Shown here: one piece after another, positions 34,641 through 46,425 of the stretch
Layout of the letters: every line of letters starts with the position of its first letter
Position numbering within the stretch: the stretch's first letter is position 1
Source of the DNA: Caprella mutica
Lineage: Eukaryota > Arthropoda > Malacostraca > Amphipoda > Caprellidae
Length of the DNA: 64,000 nt
NCBI GenBank assembly: GCA_947561585.1
Contig: CANNZV010000868.1
Location: 143,400 to 207,399 of the forward strand
Direction of reading: 5' to 3'
Program-made: the position numbers and the translations under genes
The notes under the pieces: generated by a model
Told to the model about the DNA's origin: nothing
The model's database searches: none
The model's input: the letters and a program-made list of their open reading frames with translations, nothing else

Positions 34641-37600
34641 TTAGCGTCTATTTTCACATTATCGTTTGTGAAGAAAGTGTTTCACTTACCACTCCCATGT
34701 TCTTTTTGATGGATGGTTGCGGTGAATAAAATGTATACTATACATGACCTGACAATGTTCATTACTTCAGACTTGCACGTTGCTGACGAATTTTTGTTTT
34801 GAAAAGCTACATCTTGATGATATTAATTTAATGGATGTACAAAACATTTGCTAATACGTCCCTCATTCAGTAAAACATCCAGAATGTGTTGGTCTTGTCT
34901 GTGTTGAGTTCTTTCCCAAAGAAGTCGAGTGGGGGATTACCACCCCCAGAAAATCCTCAGAATAAACATGTCAAGGACTTCAAATATTACATCTTGAGCT
35001 CTCAAAAATGAGTTCGTATTTTGATAGTAGAAAAGTTAAAGTTATTTTACAGGAATTTCATCAGTGACTCGGAGAAAAGTTTTAGTGGGAATTTAGAGGA
35101 TTAAGATTAGCATACATTACTTTTTTCGTGATATAGTAAAAGGAAAAATCTCTGTGCTATTTGAATATGGATAGTTAATTTAGGTGAAGATATTCATAAA
35201 ATCATCTTACAATTTAACTACCGAGAATGAATTACCGAACCATCATTTTTTCGACAATAGTAAAAGAAAATTCAGTATTTAATAGAATCGTTGTAGTAAA
35301 CGTTTTATTCTTTTAATATTATCTTGATGATATTTCAAACAAAATGCTTTACCTACTTAATCAGTTGCTTCCTCCTTTTCACGTGTTATTTATCATGCAA
35401 TGCATACTAAGCATTAGATGTGTTTTTGTATGTTGTAAGGGGAGTGCGAGTGCTAGGGAGTGTCTTTGTATTATCATAATGATGATAAATTGTACTAACA
35501 GAGAGCTGTGTGAGAGGCGTGGTGTGCAGGGCAGTTTTAATGTAGTATTAGGGCAGTGATGAACAATTAATGGGTGACCGGTCCTTTTTCATAAAAGTTT
35601 TATAAGGGCAGTGATGAACTGTTAATGCGGAGTATTCGGTAGTGGTAAAACGTTTTAAAGTAATATAGGAAAAAATTATGTCTTGGACAAAATCGGTCTC
35701 ATAAAATTCAGTCTCGGAACTTTCTTTCTGTGGTATAAATAAAATTTATATCAGTTAGATGTATCGGGGGAAATGGCGTCCCCCCCCCCCTGAACCCTCC
35801 TGCCTATTTATTAACGATCATGAAGTGAGCAGTACAACAAACTGGCGGATACAACAAACTATACATAACAGCCATTTATGTTGAGACTGAAATTTCCGGC
35901 CACCATACAAATCTATAGAAAAAACTGTATTTTTTATGTTGAAAGATAAAAATCCTTTATTGAGGATATTGAACTCAGGTCATCTTCTGTATTTTCTCCT
36001 ATTTTGTGCTAATCAACCTTTTGTTGCATATTGGTCACTATAGTGACCATTTAATAAATCATGTAATAGGGTATCTACTTAGAAATGGGGCAGAAGTTAG
36101 AGATGAGGGGTTAATTCTTTCCTTATAGTCAGTAGTCAATCTAAATGTAGAAATTTCTGCTCAACCAATCAAGACCATTTAATAGGGGTACTGAAATGAC
36201 TCAACACTCATTTTCTGGTTACTATGAACAATCGCTGGCCCATATGATTCACAAGATATTTCATGTTTTCCTTTGATTTATTAGATCTGAATATGCAAAT
36301 ATAAAATAATATGTAAAACAAATAAGTCATATGTTATCTAATGTTAATCGGTACACTTAAAAAGAATAGTTATTCCAATTGTGAATTTTGATTTAAGTAA
36401 ACAGTTTTCCCTAACATCGCCACTTCTTATTTCAATCTTTCTTTTATTAAAGAAATTAGTTCTTATTATCAGCATAGATGAATACCTCTGTAAATTGACA
36501 CTTCAGTTTAATTGGAGGGTTAAGTCTATAACTACACAGATACGATTGGGACCACCTACCTATATAAAGGACCATACTTTTCTTTCTATACCCTATTCTA
36601 TATGAAATAATATACTCTCCATTCTTTTTCTTCTATCATATAGACTCGTGTTCTCGAATGTTAAATCTTTGAATTAGTAAACATAAGAAATGTATATGAT
36701 GAAAAGAAGAGGTGGGTGTACAAATCCCTGTGGAACACCATTTGAACTTTTGCGATAAATAATACTTACATGAGATTGTATCAGAGTCTAATGTGAATGG
36801 CATAGATCTAAATCTTTCAAATATAATAAAACAGTTACTCACACATTCTATAAATCTTAATCAAAGTTACCAATCTTCTTTTCATGCTGACAGTGAATGA
36901 CTCAGCATAATTCGCTCTATTCACGCAACTTAAACTAAATATTTTTAGTTAATTTCTTGTAGTGGAAATAAGACTATCGAATACTAAAATACTAAATATT
37001 TCTATTCTTTATTAAGATTCTGAAATGTAATATTTGATGTTATATAGGTTATATTTAGCTATGTTTATAACTATTTCATAAATAGATAACCTCATTGGTC
37101 TCAGCTTTATGTATCATATGATTATTTCCATATAGAAATTTTCATCCTATTAGGCCTTTTTGATCAAAACACACACAGTCAAAGATAGTACAATCTACCA
37201 AACTTTTAAAACAACTGTTATAAAAATTTCCATTCATTCATGATAGAGGAAATCTAGTCTTTTTCCCTACCGTCTCTATTGAAACTTTAGATAATTTAGT
37301 TCATTTCTGCCAAACTAGAGTTACTCCCGGAACAAAAACAGTGTGTAAGTGTTTAAGGCGGTAGGAGGGGAGTTAAAATGTTATTCAGAGTCCATTTGAA
37401 GGAAGAATTTTCTTCTAGACACTAAGAAGGTTTTTCTAAGTTAGAGAGGGGAAAGTTTTCCCTAATGTATTTTACACTTTGGAACTGAATCTTGATGGTG
37501 ATGTCATTTGAGAGAATTTTTTAATTAGATGTTTTTGTACCATTCAATTAAACTCTAATAAAGAATATAGGTAAGATAATATTTTTTCTGCATACAGAAA

Positions 37601-39277
37601 TATATGCCAATAATAATTTTAAGTTTATTTCTGTAAATCTTAACTTTTAATCGTATTCTAGTAACTGAGAATATTGTACAAAAATATTGAATTTATTAAA
37701 GAAAACACACGAAACTAAATGTTATTGATGAATCAAATTTAAAATTGAAACAATATTACAAGCTATATTTAAATATCATCACCAAAAATACTTAAATCTT
37801 TCACCGCAATATTTTCCTATTTTTGCTAAGTGAGCCCTAAATTTCTCCCTTAAGTTTACAAGGCAAAATATCATTAAAGTCCACAATTGAATAAAAGTAA
37901 ACTATAAATACCTAGAAGGTTGAAGCCAGATTCATTTTGAATGAGATCAGCCAGCAGTACTCAGAAGTACCGTCAGTAGCTGTAGGGTTAAACTTCGTGT
38001 CATCTTCTTTCTTAACTTTTCTTCTCCAACACTTTCATTTACGTGATAGAATTGGAAAGAGAAAATAGACTTGTTTGAACTAGTCAATCGTATAAATTGT
38101 TCACCATTTATCTACTGTGTGTAGGTTTTCTAGGTCTTACCAATTTAACTATGGCTATTTGATATCATACGTGCTGAAACATAGTTTATTAATGTAGAGT
38201 GATTTACTATATAAGAATTGGAATAAAATTAATTTTATTGATTTTTTTTTTCTTCAAAAATACGCTTGGAAAATTGAAAAGTTATCGGACGGTGAAAATC
38301 TTAGTTATAATTGTGACAAATTAAGAATTCCACCCAAAGTTACTAACGATGTTATAAATTAGAACATTGTTGGTGAAATAAAACGTAAAGTCTTCTAATG
38401 ATCCGATTACAACAGAGAAATAATGTTCTTAAACAAGAGAATTTAATTCTACTTTTGAGATTTAATATGCAATTGAAATATGTTGTCTTTTTTCAATTGG
38501 AATTGGTTAAATAGATTTATATTCTGCAAATAATGAAAACATTGATTCTATTTTATTCTCATCTAAAGGATGACTTCTAATATTCAATTTCTATATACAT
38601 TTTTTCATAACATTATTTTCAAGAAGTGAGCAGCAGTCGCAAGATAAAACTTAGCGCCTGAATCCAAGGAGTAAAATGTTGACGAGAAATCCGGCATTTA
38701 GAAAATATCTCCTGAAGCCACTGTCCGACTGAAGAAAAATAAAGAAGGGGGAATAAGAGACCCCCTTCCAGTGGGGGGGGGGGATAAAATGTGAGGTGGA
38801 GGAAGCTCTCCTGTTTGGAAAAGGAAGTAGGTATAGCTTGATAAATGAGAGTACAGGGGGGATAATATCAGAATATATAAAATAACACTATGAAAGGGTT
38901 TACTTTGTTTAAAAATATATAAGGCCATACAATATTTAATGAGTTAGTATATACATATCTATTATATTGATACGTAAAATTACTATTCTTGTTATTTGCT
39001 ATTTTAATTATATCAATAAATTAAATTAAATAATTTAAATTAGTTCGACCACTGAACTTTCCGACTCTAATTTATCTAAAGCATTTAGAGGCACTCTTCT
39101 AAACTCTGCACACTAAAGCCACTCCACTAATTTCGCTAATTGCTAATCAATCTAAAAAACTTTGAAGCCACTTTTTTTAGTGACAAAAAATTCTTTTGAA
39201 ATCATCAAAGGGGTTTCCTGATGTAATTTTTATTCTATTGGTGAATTTATTCATTGAAATAAAATATAATCTTTACA
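34641..39277. other. Long intergenic stretch, no gene seen
   Basis: AT-rich, with short C or G runs (about 35780 and 38770). An imperfect repeat of GGGCAGTGATGAAC lies near 35549 and 35607. Short frames up to 76 codons have no recognisable features. Confidence 0.4.
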
Positions 39278-39420
39278 TTTTCGATCATGTGGGAAAACTT
39301 TATACTAATTATTATTTACCTTATATTTTAATTGGTATCCATGATTTCTACAGTTTGTACGTATATATTGGTATCCATGATTCCTACAGGTATCATGGAT
39401 ACCAGTTGAAATATCGGGTT
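39278..39420. mobile_element. MITE fragment with doubled centre
   Basis: Contains a TTTTCGATCATGTGGG inner end and two GGTATCCATGAT units around TTCCTACAGGTATCATGG. The outer ends are decayed. Confidence 0.45.
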
Positions 39421-40510
39421 AAAGATCCCCCTCCATTCTTTTTGTTTTATCTTTTCATTAGAACTAAGGTTACTGGTTAAGAAACTGTAAACCATGTCAA
39501 ATTTAGCTTTATATTTTTGCTATATGTAATTTAACTTACTCTAGCGATTTTTCTTCTATCCTCTGAATTTCAAGCGAAGAAAAAGAAAGAGATTCCTAAG
39601 ACAAATTAAAAACATTAACAAAACTTATAGATATATCATTAATGGCTCTCTAAGCATTTACCTAAATAGTATTACCCTAAAAACACATTAGGTAACGAAA
39701 TACCTAATTATCTTTAAATTTACGATAATTCGAGATAAAGTTCGTCCCCTTCCTTGTTCCACCATTGAATCTACTCAATATAGCAGAAAGGACGAACAGT
39801 GAAGGTTGAGTGTAAATATTTCTTATTTAATTACGATTCGAATACTTTATCAATTACTTTTCAGTTAACTGTGATGTGTTATATAACATTAGCTCTACAT
39901 ATTTAAAATAGAAATAGTCATGAATATATTTTACCTCACATCAATATTGAGAACGCGTTACAAGGTCTGAAAGGGAGTTCATATCTGGAATAATTTACCA
40001 CCTAATATAAAAACTGTAATTCTCTAAATTTGTTCAAGTCTAAATAAAAATCTGATATTTTTCACACATTGTGTTATGAATAGTTTTAGGTAGCTTGTGC
40101 TAGGTAGTTTCGGTTTATGTAGTTTTTTTATGAAATGTATGTTATTTTTTATATAGGTAGCCCTAAAAGCGCAAGCTTCTCCGGGCCTAATTTTCCGTGT
40201 TATAAATTTGAATATAAAAAATTGTAATGGATTAGTTGCCTTCCGACTTCCAATGTAATTGTAAGAGTAATTAGTTTGACAAATATATAAATTAATTAAA
40301 AAAAACATCTATAGAGATATTTAGAGTAAAGGGGACCTTTAAATAATTGTATAATTATATACTCTATTTTTACATTATGGAAAATGTGGAATACCCAATA
40401 ACTCGTATTTACCTTAATTATCGTAATATATCAACCTCATTATAATTTTCATGCCTTTTCATTATCCACCAAAAGTAAAAGCTCAAATTTATATTAGACT
40501 AATGGTGATG
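39421..40510. other. Intergenic DNA, MITE end at 40370-40416
   Basis: AT-rich. 40370-40416 resembles one MITE terminus (GAAAATGTGGAATACCC, AACTCGTATTTACCTT). No gene supported. Confidence 0.35.
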
Positions 40511-40625
40511 ATGTATTTCTGTCCAAGTTACTGACTGTATTTCTGTCCAAGTTACTGACTGTACCTCAATATTAGTGACTGACTGTATTTCAGTCAAGTG
40601 ACTGACTGTACTTCAGTCTACCGTA
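40511..40625. repeat. Degenerate minisatellite, 24-bp unit
   Basis: About four to five imperfect copies of TGTATTTCTGTCCAAGTTAC followed by TGAC. The adjoining 40740-40940 is a CT-rich low-complexity tract with repeated CTCCTCCTT and CTGTA words; the 103-codon frame through it is not considered a gene. Confidence 0.6.
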
Positions 40626-41427
40626 TCTACCCTCCAATCTACAGTTTCTACCTGATCAAAAGGTTCTACTGAGTAGTTCTACTCATCAGATGGTAGATAG
40701 GGCAGAAACTACCTTATCAGATGCTGTGATTGTCTGCACCCTCGTGTACAAATCATCCTACTCCTGTACTTCTCCTCCTTTACATCATCTCCTTAGCTGT
40801 ATATCCTCCTGTACTTCTCCTTATGTATTTCTCCTCATCCTAGCTGTATATCCTCTTTCAACACATCTCCTTCTTAAGATCCTCCCCTCCTCAGTCCTCA
40901 CACTTTGCATCTCCTCCTTTACTTTTCCTCCTTATTTACAGAAGGACATCATAATGGAAAAGGATAATAATAAGGAGCAACAAAGTAAGATGCTAAATTA
41001 ACTTCAATTCCTATTGGAGAGTATATTTTTTTTAATTATTATATTATTTGTCAAACCCTGATGGGAGTTAGTAGATTTTGTTCTTGCTATTCCTTTCATC
41101 CAATCTTCAATTACTTCATTCGCCTCTCCCCCTTTATCAGATGATTCAAGTCAGTGAAAACATCAAAGAAACTAACGAGTAGAGTGGAAGATTACTCCTC
41201 CCCCCCCTCTGAGAATTAGTATCATTAATTAACTGAAAATAAAGCTTCATTAATTTTCCTGTATTTCTTTTATATAAATATGTTATATATAATGTTCCAT
41301 TTTCTACATTCTTGTTCCAAAACATACCTATCCTGATAATAATATTATATATTTCTTAATAATAACACATCTGCCCCATGCATTTGCTAATAAGTCACAC
41401 ATGAGACGGATCACATTAATGTTATGC

Positions 41428-41497
41428 TACGTCACAATCTAAGGCAATGCGTCACAATTTTCTGGCAATGCGTCACAATGAGGAGAGGGTGCGTCAC
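41428..41497. promoter_or_regulatory. Phased cluster of CRE-like sites
   Basis: Four T(A/G)CGTCAC octamers at 41428, 41448, 41469 and 41490, spaced 20, 21 and 21 bp, all in one orientation, in a degenerate 21-bp repeat. TGACGTCA half-site-like words bind bZIP factors (CREB/ATF class). Function inferred from motif only. Confidence 0.35.
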
Positions 41498-41548
41498 ACA
41501 AACTGAATAACCAGTGGTTATAGTAATAACCACTCTAACCGTTGTACA

Positions 41549-41630
41549 GTAGGGTGAGATCTGAGTTATCGGACAGTTCCACATTTTCGATCATATTAGT
41601 AAAAAATATGTGTAGTAATTATTATTATAG
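41549..41630. mobile_element. MITE left end, truncated
   Basis: Starts AGGGTGAGATCTGAGTTATC, continues through GACAGTTCCAC and CGATCATATTAG, then is cut where the next MITE begins. Confidence 0.55.
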
Positions 41631-41845
41631 GGTAAGGTCCGAATTATCGGTCAGAACTAAATCTTCGGTCATATAAGAAAAAACAATATAAAAATTATTT
41701 ATTATTACACAGTGCTATCTAATACCCGGGTTTGCAGAAGTATTAGATAGCACTGTGTAATGATAATAATGATAATTTTTGTATTGTTTTTCTTTTATAT
41801 GTCCGAAGATGTGTTACTGACCGATAATTCGGAACATACCCTAGA
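41631..41845. mobile_element. Hairpin MITE, alternative-centre subtype
   Basis: Ends GGGTAAGGTCCGAATTATCG and CGATAATTCGGAACATACCC. The centre is an almost perfect palindrome around ACACAGTGCTATCTAATACC and not the GGTATCC type. Recently inserted next to an older MITE end. Confidence 0.8.
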
Positions 41846-43187
41846 AGTTTTTTTAATTATAGAACTATACCCTTCACATATATTTTTCATGCTCATTTTA
41901 TAATGTGTTATTTATAATAACCTTTTGCTAATATAAACATTGCCCAATATTTGAAATTAAAAATATCATATTCGCATCTGACTAACTAATTTTTGCAACG
42001 AATTCTTCAATGGAATAAAAGTTGCCAAACCATTATTATGTCGTAGTGCTTTCATATGACAGAGTGCACACAATATTGGTAAAATATCTCTCAATATTAG
42101 CTAATATTGCTAATATCTAATATCGCTGATATATTTCTAATATCGCTAATGGTGTCCCCTTATTCAAACATACCCTCCCAATCACCATAGTACGCCACCT
42201 CTTCCTAGACTATCTCATGGCCTCATCATTAGCAGTTAAATACAGAAACAGTATCCAGAATTTATTTTTAAATAATTTGTTCTGGATTTTTTTAATGTTA
42301 ATATATGAAATATTTTGTTTTTTAATTGAAATTATTCTTTTATTAATTATTTTATATATTGTACTGTATACACTTTTCAAATAAACATATAAAATTTTGT
42401 TCTTCTGTAACAGTATTCTTTTTTTTTTCTCCTTGGTTTTATTTTTTATCTTCTGAATCTGACAGAAATTAAGAAAAATTTGCGTAATTATTTCTTCAAT
42501 ATTGATAAAACAATAAATCTTATATATCTAATATATCTAAATCTAATGAATAATAGGTAAAACCAATAGTATTAGATTAAAAATAAAGTAGAATACAAAC
42601 TATTAATAATAATAAAAAAATTTTGTTACATTAAAAAATAAAAATAATCAATGTACTTTTTTAGAAAGATAATCAAAAATGGCTAACAAATACCGTGGAC
42701 TTTTTCCCATAATATCACAATTACATAAAAAATATTCATTATTAAGCTGACTAAATCATATTATAAATTAAATTTCCAATGTTTGTTTAATATAAAATTC
42801 TACATTATCATATAATTTTTAACATGCATTTAATTTTTCAAATACAATCTCCAAATATAGACCATTTATTACTAATAGTATATCAAACAAGAGCAAATAA
42901 TAAACAATATACATACACACGAATAACGTTATGATTCCCATACAATAAAAATTAATAGACCTGCACGGTAATTAGGTAATTACTCCCATTATATCAGATT
43001 ATTTCTTACCCTGTATTGTACTATCAGTCAAATAAATATCGATCTAACTCTATAATTCAAAACCCTGTTATATTTTTATGCGAAACTTTTAAATAAAATA
43101 GTATAAATAAAAATAATCTTTGAAATTTGAACATAAAGTATATGAGTACTATTAACATTTTTGTATACGATAGTACAGTACCTACAG
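41846..43187. other. AT-rich intergenic DNA, no gene
   Basis: Very AT-rich, with ATATCGCTAATAT-type degenerate repeats near 42090-42150. No frame with family resemblance. Confidence 0.4.
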
Positions 43188-43190
43188 TGT

Positions 43191-43261
43191 CACGTGACTT
43201 AGATAAACACACGACAATCACGTGACTTGGTAAACACGTGACAGCCACGTGTACTCACGTA
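43191..43261. promoter_or_regulatory. Cluster of four CACGTG E-boxes
   Basis: Perfect CACGTG at 43191, 43219, 43235 and 43246 plus a CACGTA at 43256. The first two are in the extended context TCACGTGACTT. Four exact palindromes in 61 bp of AT-rich DNA are unlikely by chance. Such sites bind bHLH-ZIP or bHLH-PAS factors (Myc/Max, MITF/TFEB, USF, Clock/Cycle classes). No adjacent gene was found. Confidence 0.5.
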
Positions 43262-43399
43262 AGTCTCATCATGGAGGAATGCCGCAAAAGGTTCAAATAA
43301 ATAAAACAATAAAAGGATATGTTAATATAAAGATATAGTGATACTTTAATTAAAGATTCTATACAAAATATATACCATTATTTAAAAGTTGAAATTAGA

Positions 43400-43905
43400 A
43401 CAGTTTATTCTATTTCATTGTCGTCATGGCCAAGCTCATTAGTCATTAAAAACGGTGTGCCTCAAGGTAGTGTATTAGGTTCATTTCTGTTCCTAATGTT
43501 TATTAATGATTTGCCTAATGTTTATTTTACTCATATCACTGAAAACAACATTCGAGTCAACCTGACTCATCGCTTAAGTCAAGGCTGACAAAACTACAAT
43601 ATTGGAGTCTTTTCTCTTGATTGACTCTACCTGAGTCAATCTGACTATGAATTAGGAGTCAATATGACTCTTGTTTTTGAGGAAAATACTATAGGAATAG
43701 TCAAATTGACTCAAATTTTTTCAGTGTTGCCATTGATAGCACCTTCACCTGTGTACATTTCGACTATTTCACTTTAATGTTAATTTAAATGCTAATACTG
43801 TTGTGAATAAATAATGTGAATAGACGTGCAATAATGGTCTTTCTCTCAATGCTTGTAAGACAGATGCTCTTTTTTTTCACCAATCAAAGGATGTGAATTG
43901 AAACG
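43400..43905 (+). pseudogene. Non-LTR retrotransposon reverse transcriptase relic
   Basis: Plus-strand segment 43400-43530 reads SSWPSSLVIKNGVPQGSVLG, then FLFLMFINDLPN: the NGVPQGSVLGP and F.NDLP motifs of non-LTR (LINE) reverse transcriptases. After an inserted element, 43727-43750 reads AIDSTFTC, corresponding to the catalytic ADD box with the first Asp changed to Ile. Then 43830-43900 reads NNGLSLNACKTDALFF, the GLSLN...KT palm motif. Frame breaks, the altered active site, the insertion and the lack of flanking domains show it is dead. Clade not assignable (Jockey/CR1-like possible). Confidence 0.85.
43537..43726. mobile_element. Small element with CACTGAAAA ends, inside the RT relic
   Basis: Inverted termini CACTGAAAAC and TTTTTTCAGTG. 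The interior is packed with TGACTC/GAGTCA words in both orientations (about nine, three as full TGASTCA). It separates the RT INDLP motif from the degenerate ADD motif, so it postdates the retrotransposon. No obvious target duplication. Confidence 0.7.
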
Positions 43906-44097
43906 CCAATATTACTTAAAGCAAATAATGACTCTTGTCTTTTTCTGTGATTCTTTTTGATTTTAATATTGGTTATAATCTTAATATATCTAGTCATATA
44001 TTCTAAGTTAGGTATATTTTCTCGTGCTAGTTGATATCTACCTGCAGAATATTCAGGTAATCTTTACTATGCTCTAGTTTTTCACATCTTCTATAGG

Positions 44098-44329
44098 TAC
44101 CATGTTTCAGAGGCTGGAAAATTGTAGGCCAATTTTTGAGCCAAAAATTTCACTAAAGTTCTAAGCTAAGCCAATTTGGCTCATTTTTTGAAGATTTCAA
44201 GCCAAAATTATCATGGGAACATAGGAATCAATTCAAAATTTTAAGCCAATTATAGACATATCTGAATTTTGACCTTTTGAAATCTAAGCCAATTCATTGG
44301 CTTTAACTGACATACTCTGTAACATGGTA
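44098..44329. mobile_element. Small element with TACCATGTT ends and TTGGCT units
   Basis: Left TACCATGTTTCAGAG and right complement of TACCATGTTACAGAG. The interior has repeated AAGCCAATT / TTGGCT words in both orientations. Same plan as the neighbouring CACTGAAAA element but unrelated sequence. Confidence 0.65.
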
Positions 44330-45337
44330 TAAGACTTATAGTATAAGCTGCTAATGTTCACCTATACTATTCCATTATTGTTCAGAAAAAGATATTTAAA
44401 TAATTACAGTTTCGCATTGTCTTCACTTTACTGAACCCATCTTAAGGAAAACTTGAATATTGGCATTTGATGATTTGTTTAGATATCAGATGGGGATTTT
44501 GTGTACCGAAAGATGTCCTTTGTTCTTGTGTCATAATCATTGATATATTTCTTACCTTCTTAAAATAATTGATATAATGAAACCTACATTGACTAATTAA
44601 TTTTTTTACAATTTATACTGTATTAGCAGTTTATAAGAATTATGTAAATCGTATCCAGGATAATTTGATGTACCACAGTACAGCAACAATGCTGAATATG
44701 AGATAAATATAGTAACTACTTACGTTTTTATTTAGAAGACACTAAATTTGATAAATTATTTTAGGTAGTTTGATATGCAGTTAAGAAAGTTATAAAATCT
44801 TCTAAACATAACTGATATGCATAAGATCCATTGAATATAACTGTCCTAGGATGTGCAAACAATTTTTTCTTTACTCTGGAGCCCCAGCTCATATGTTTGG
44901 AAAAGAAAGACCCGTCAAAAAATAAACAAAATAAATTAAATGAAAAATGGAATATGAGTGCAGGAAAATCTACGAACAGAAAATAATTTTCTTAGCCAAT
45001 CTATATAGTTTTATATATATATATATTCATGACGTCATCCCCTATTAGCTGGAATAACCTCCCAATAAACTGCCAGGCCCTTTTCTATACTCTGTAATGG
45101 CACTATAACATACTATAACATACTATAACATACTATAATATACTATAATATACTCTAATAACATTAGGTAAATATTCTATCACCAGCCTTTATGTTTACT
45201 CTCCATAATGAGATTGGGGGGAAATGCCACATCACCGTGCACATACATCATTACCGGAGTGATTCATGGCACTATGACATGACTTGTTGGTAATGGAGTA
45301 AAGGGGAAATGCCTTTTTATGTTTTAGGATTAATTCT
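44330..45337. other. Intergenic DNA with small microsatellites
   Basis: A 10-bp tandem repeat CATACTATAA occurs at about 45109-45155 and a short TA run at 45014-45026. No gene. Confidence 0.5.
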
Positions 45338-45677
45338 AGGGTAAGGTGCAAGTTATTAGACAGTTCATATTTTGGATCGCACAATGAAAAGTATATAATT
45401 ATCATCAATTAACTCGTTATTTTTAATTGGTATTCAAGATCATGGATACCAGTTAAAAATAAAAAGTAAATTAAAATTATTAAGGTAAGTTACGAATTAT
45501 CGGTCATATAAAAAAAATGCAAACTATTAGATAGCACTGTGTAATAATAACAATTTTGATATCGTTCTTTCTTATGTGTCCGAAGATGTAGTACTGACCG
45601 ATAATTCGTAACTTACCCTATATACTTTTTCTTATGCAATCAAAGATGTGAAATAATTCCATAACTCGGAACTGAGA
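45338..45677. mobile_element. Nested MITE pair
   Basis: The outer MITE runs from GGGTAAGGTGCAAGTTATTAG to CCATAACTCGGAACT, with a GGTATTCAAGATCATGGATACC centre. It is interrupted at TA by an inner MITE 45481-45620 (AGGTAAGTTACGAATTATCG ... TAACTTACCCT) of the TAGATAGCACTGTG-centre subtype. TA flanks both sides of the inner copy, pointing to a Tc1/mariner-like mobilising transposase. Confidence 0.75.
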
Positions 45678-46230
45678 CAATTGGTTTTTTTTTCGGAAAC
45701 TTTCCTGAAAATGATATTATTAATAATTAAAGAGACGATTTTTATCATTTACTCACGATTAGTACACCGGGAAAATATTATCAAAACTAACCTGAATAAA
45801 TGTAACGTAAAGCAATTAATCAACAACAATCAAGGGTTGAGTTAGAGCTGTGTTGTGAGATTAAAACGTCTAAATAGTAATTTGCTAGAAATGGAAAAAA
45901 AAAACATAAAAATATCTATGCAGTTTTCATACTAATTTAATCAATAGCCTAATTCATTGGTTCTAAATTCAAAGACATAAATTATCATGCAAATAATTAA
46001 TCTCAGTTAACTCGAGTCTCTATGTTCGACAGCGGCAGAAATTATTCGATGATTTGTTACGCTTTTTATGGCTAGTAAAATCCGTGGAGTTTTGCTTTTT
46101 AACCATAAATTATAGATGGAGAAAAGTCGTTAATTTATTTGACTTGCTCAGCATACTGAAGATTAGGGGTGAATCTAAGTTTCCAAATGCAATGAATGTA
46201 TTTACCAATGATCATTATTACATATTTAAC
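45678..46230. other. Intergenic DNA, no gene
   Basis: AT-rich sequence with no recognised feature. Confidence 0.4.
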
Positions 46231-46425
46231 TAGATTACGTGCATTCAGGAGAGCGCATACCTTCGACGCCGCTCTGACCCGTTCCATCCCAAAATCTAAT
46301 AAACTGGATAATGACCTACCGACCCACCAAGTTTTATGCAATATGGTTCAAATCTTTTTGAGTTATTGAGTTATAAATGACCTTGACCTTGACCTATGAC
46401 AGGATTGCTTCCAAAATTCTACCAC

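Noticed and set aside
40690..41001. 103-codon Ser/Leu-rich plus-strand frame
   Set aside because: Composed of a CT-rich low-complexity tract with repeated short words; composition explains the openness.
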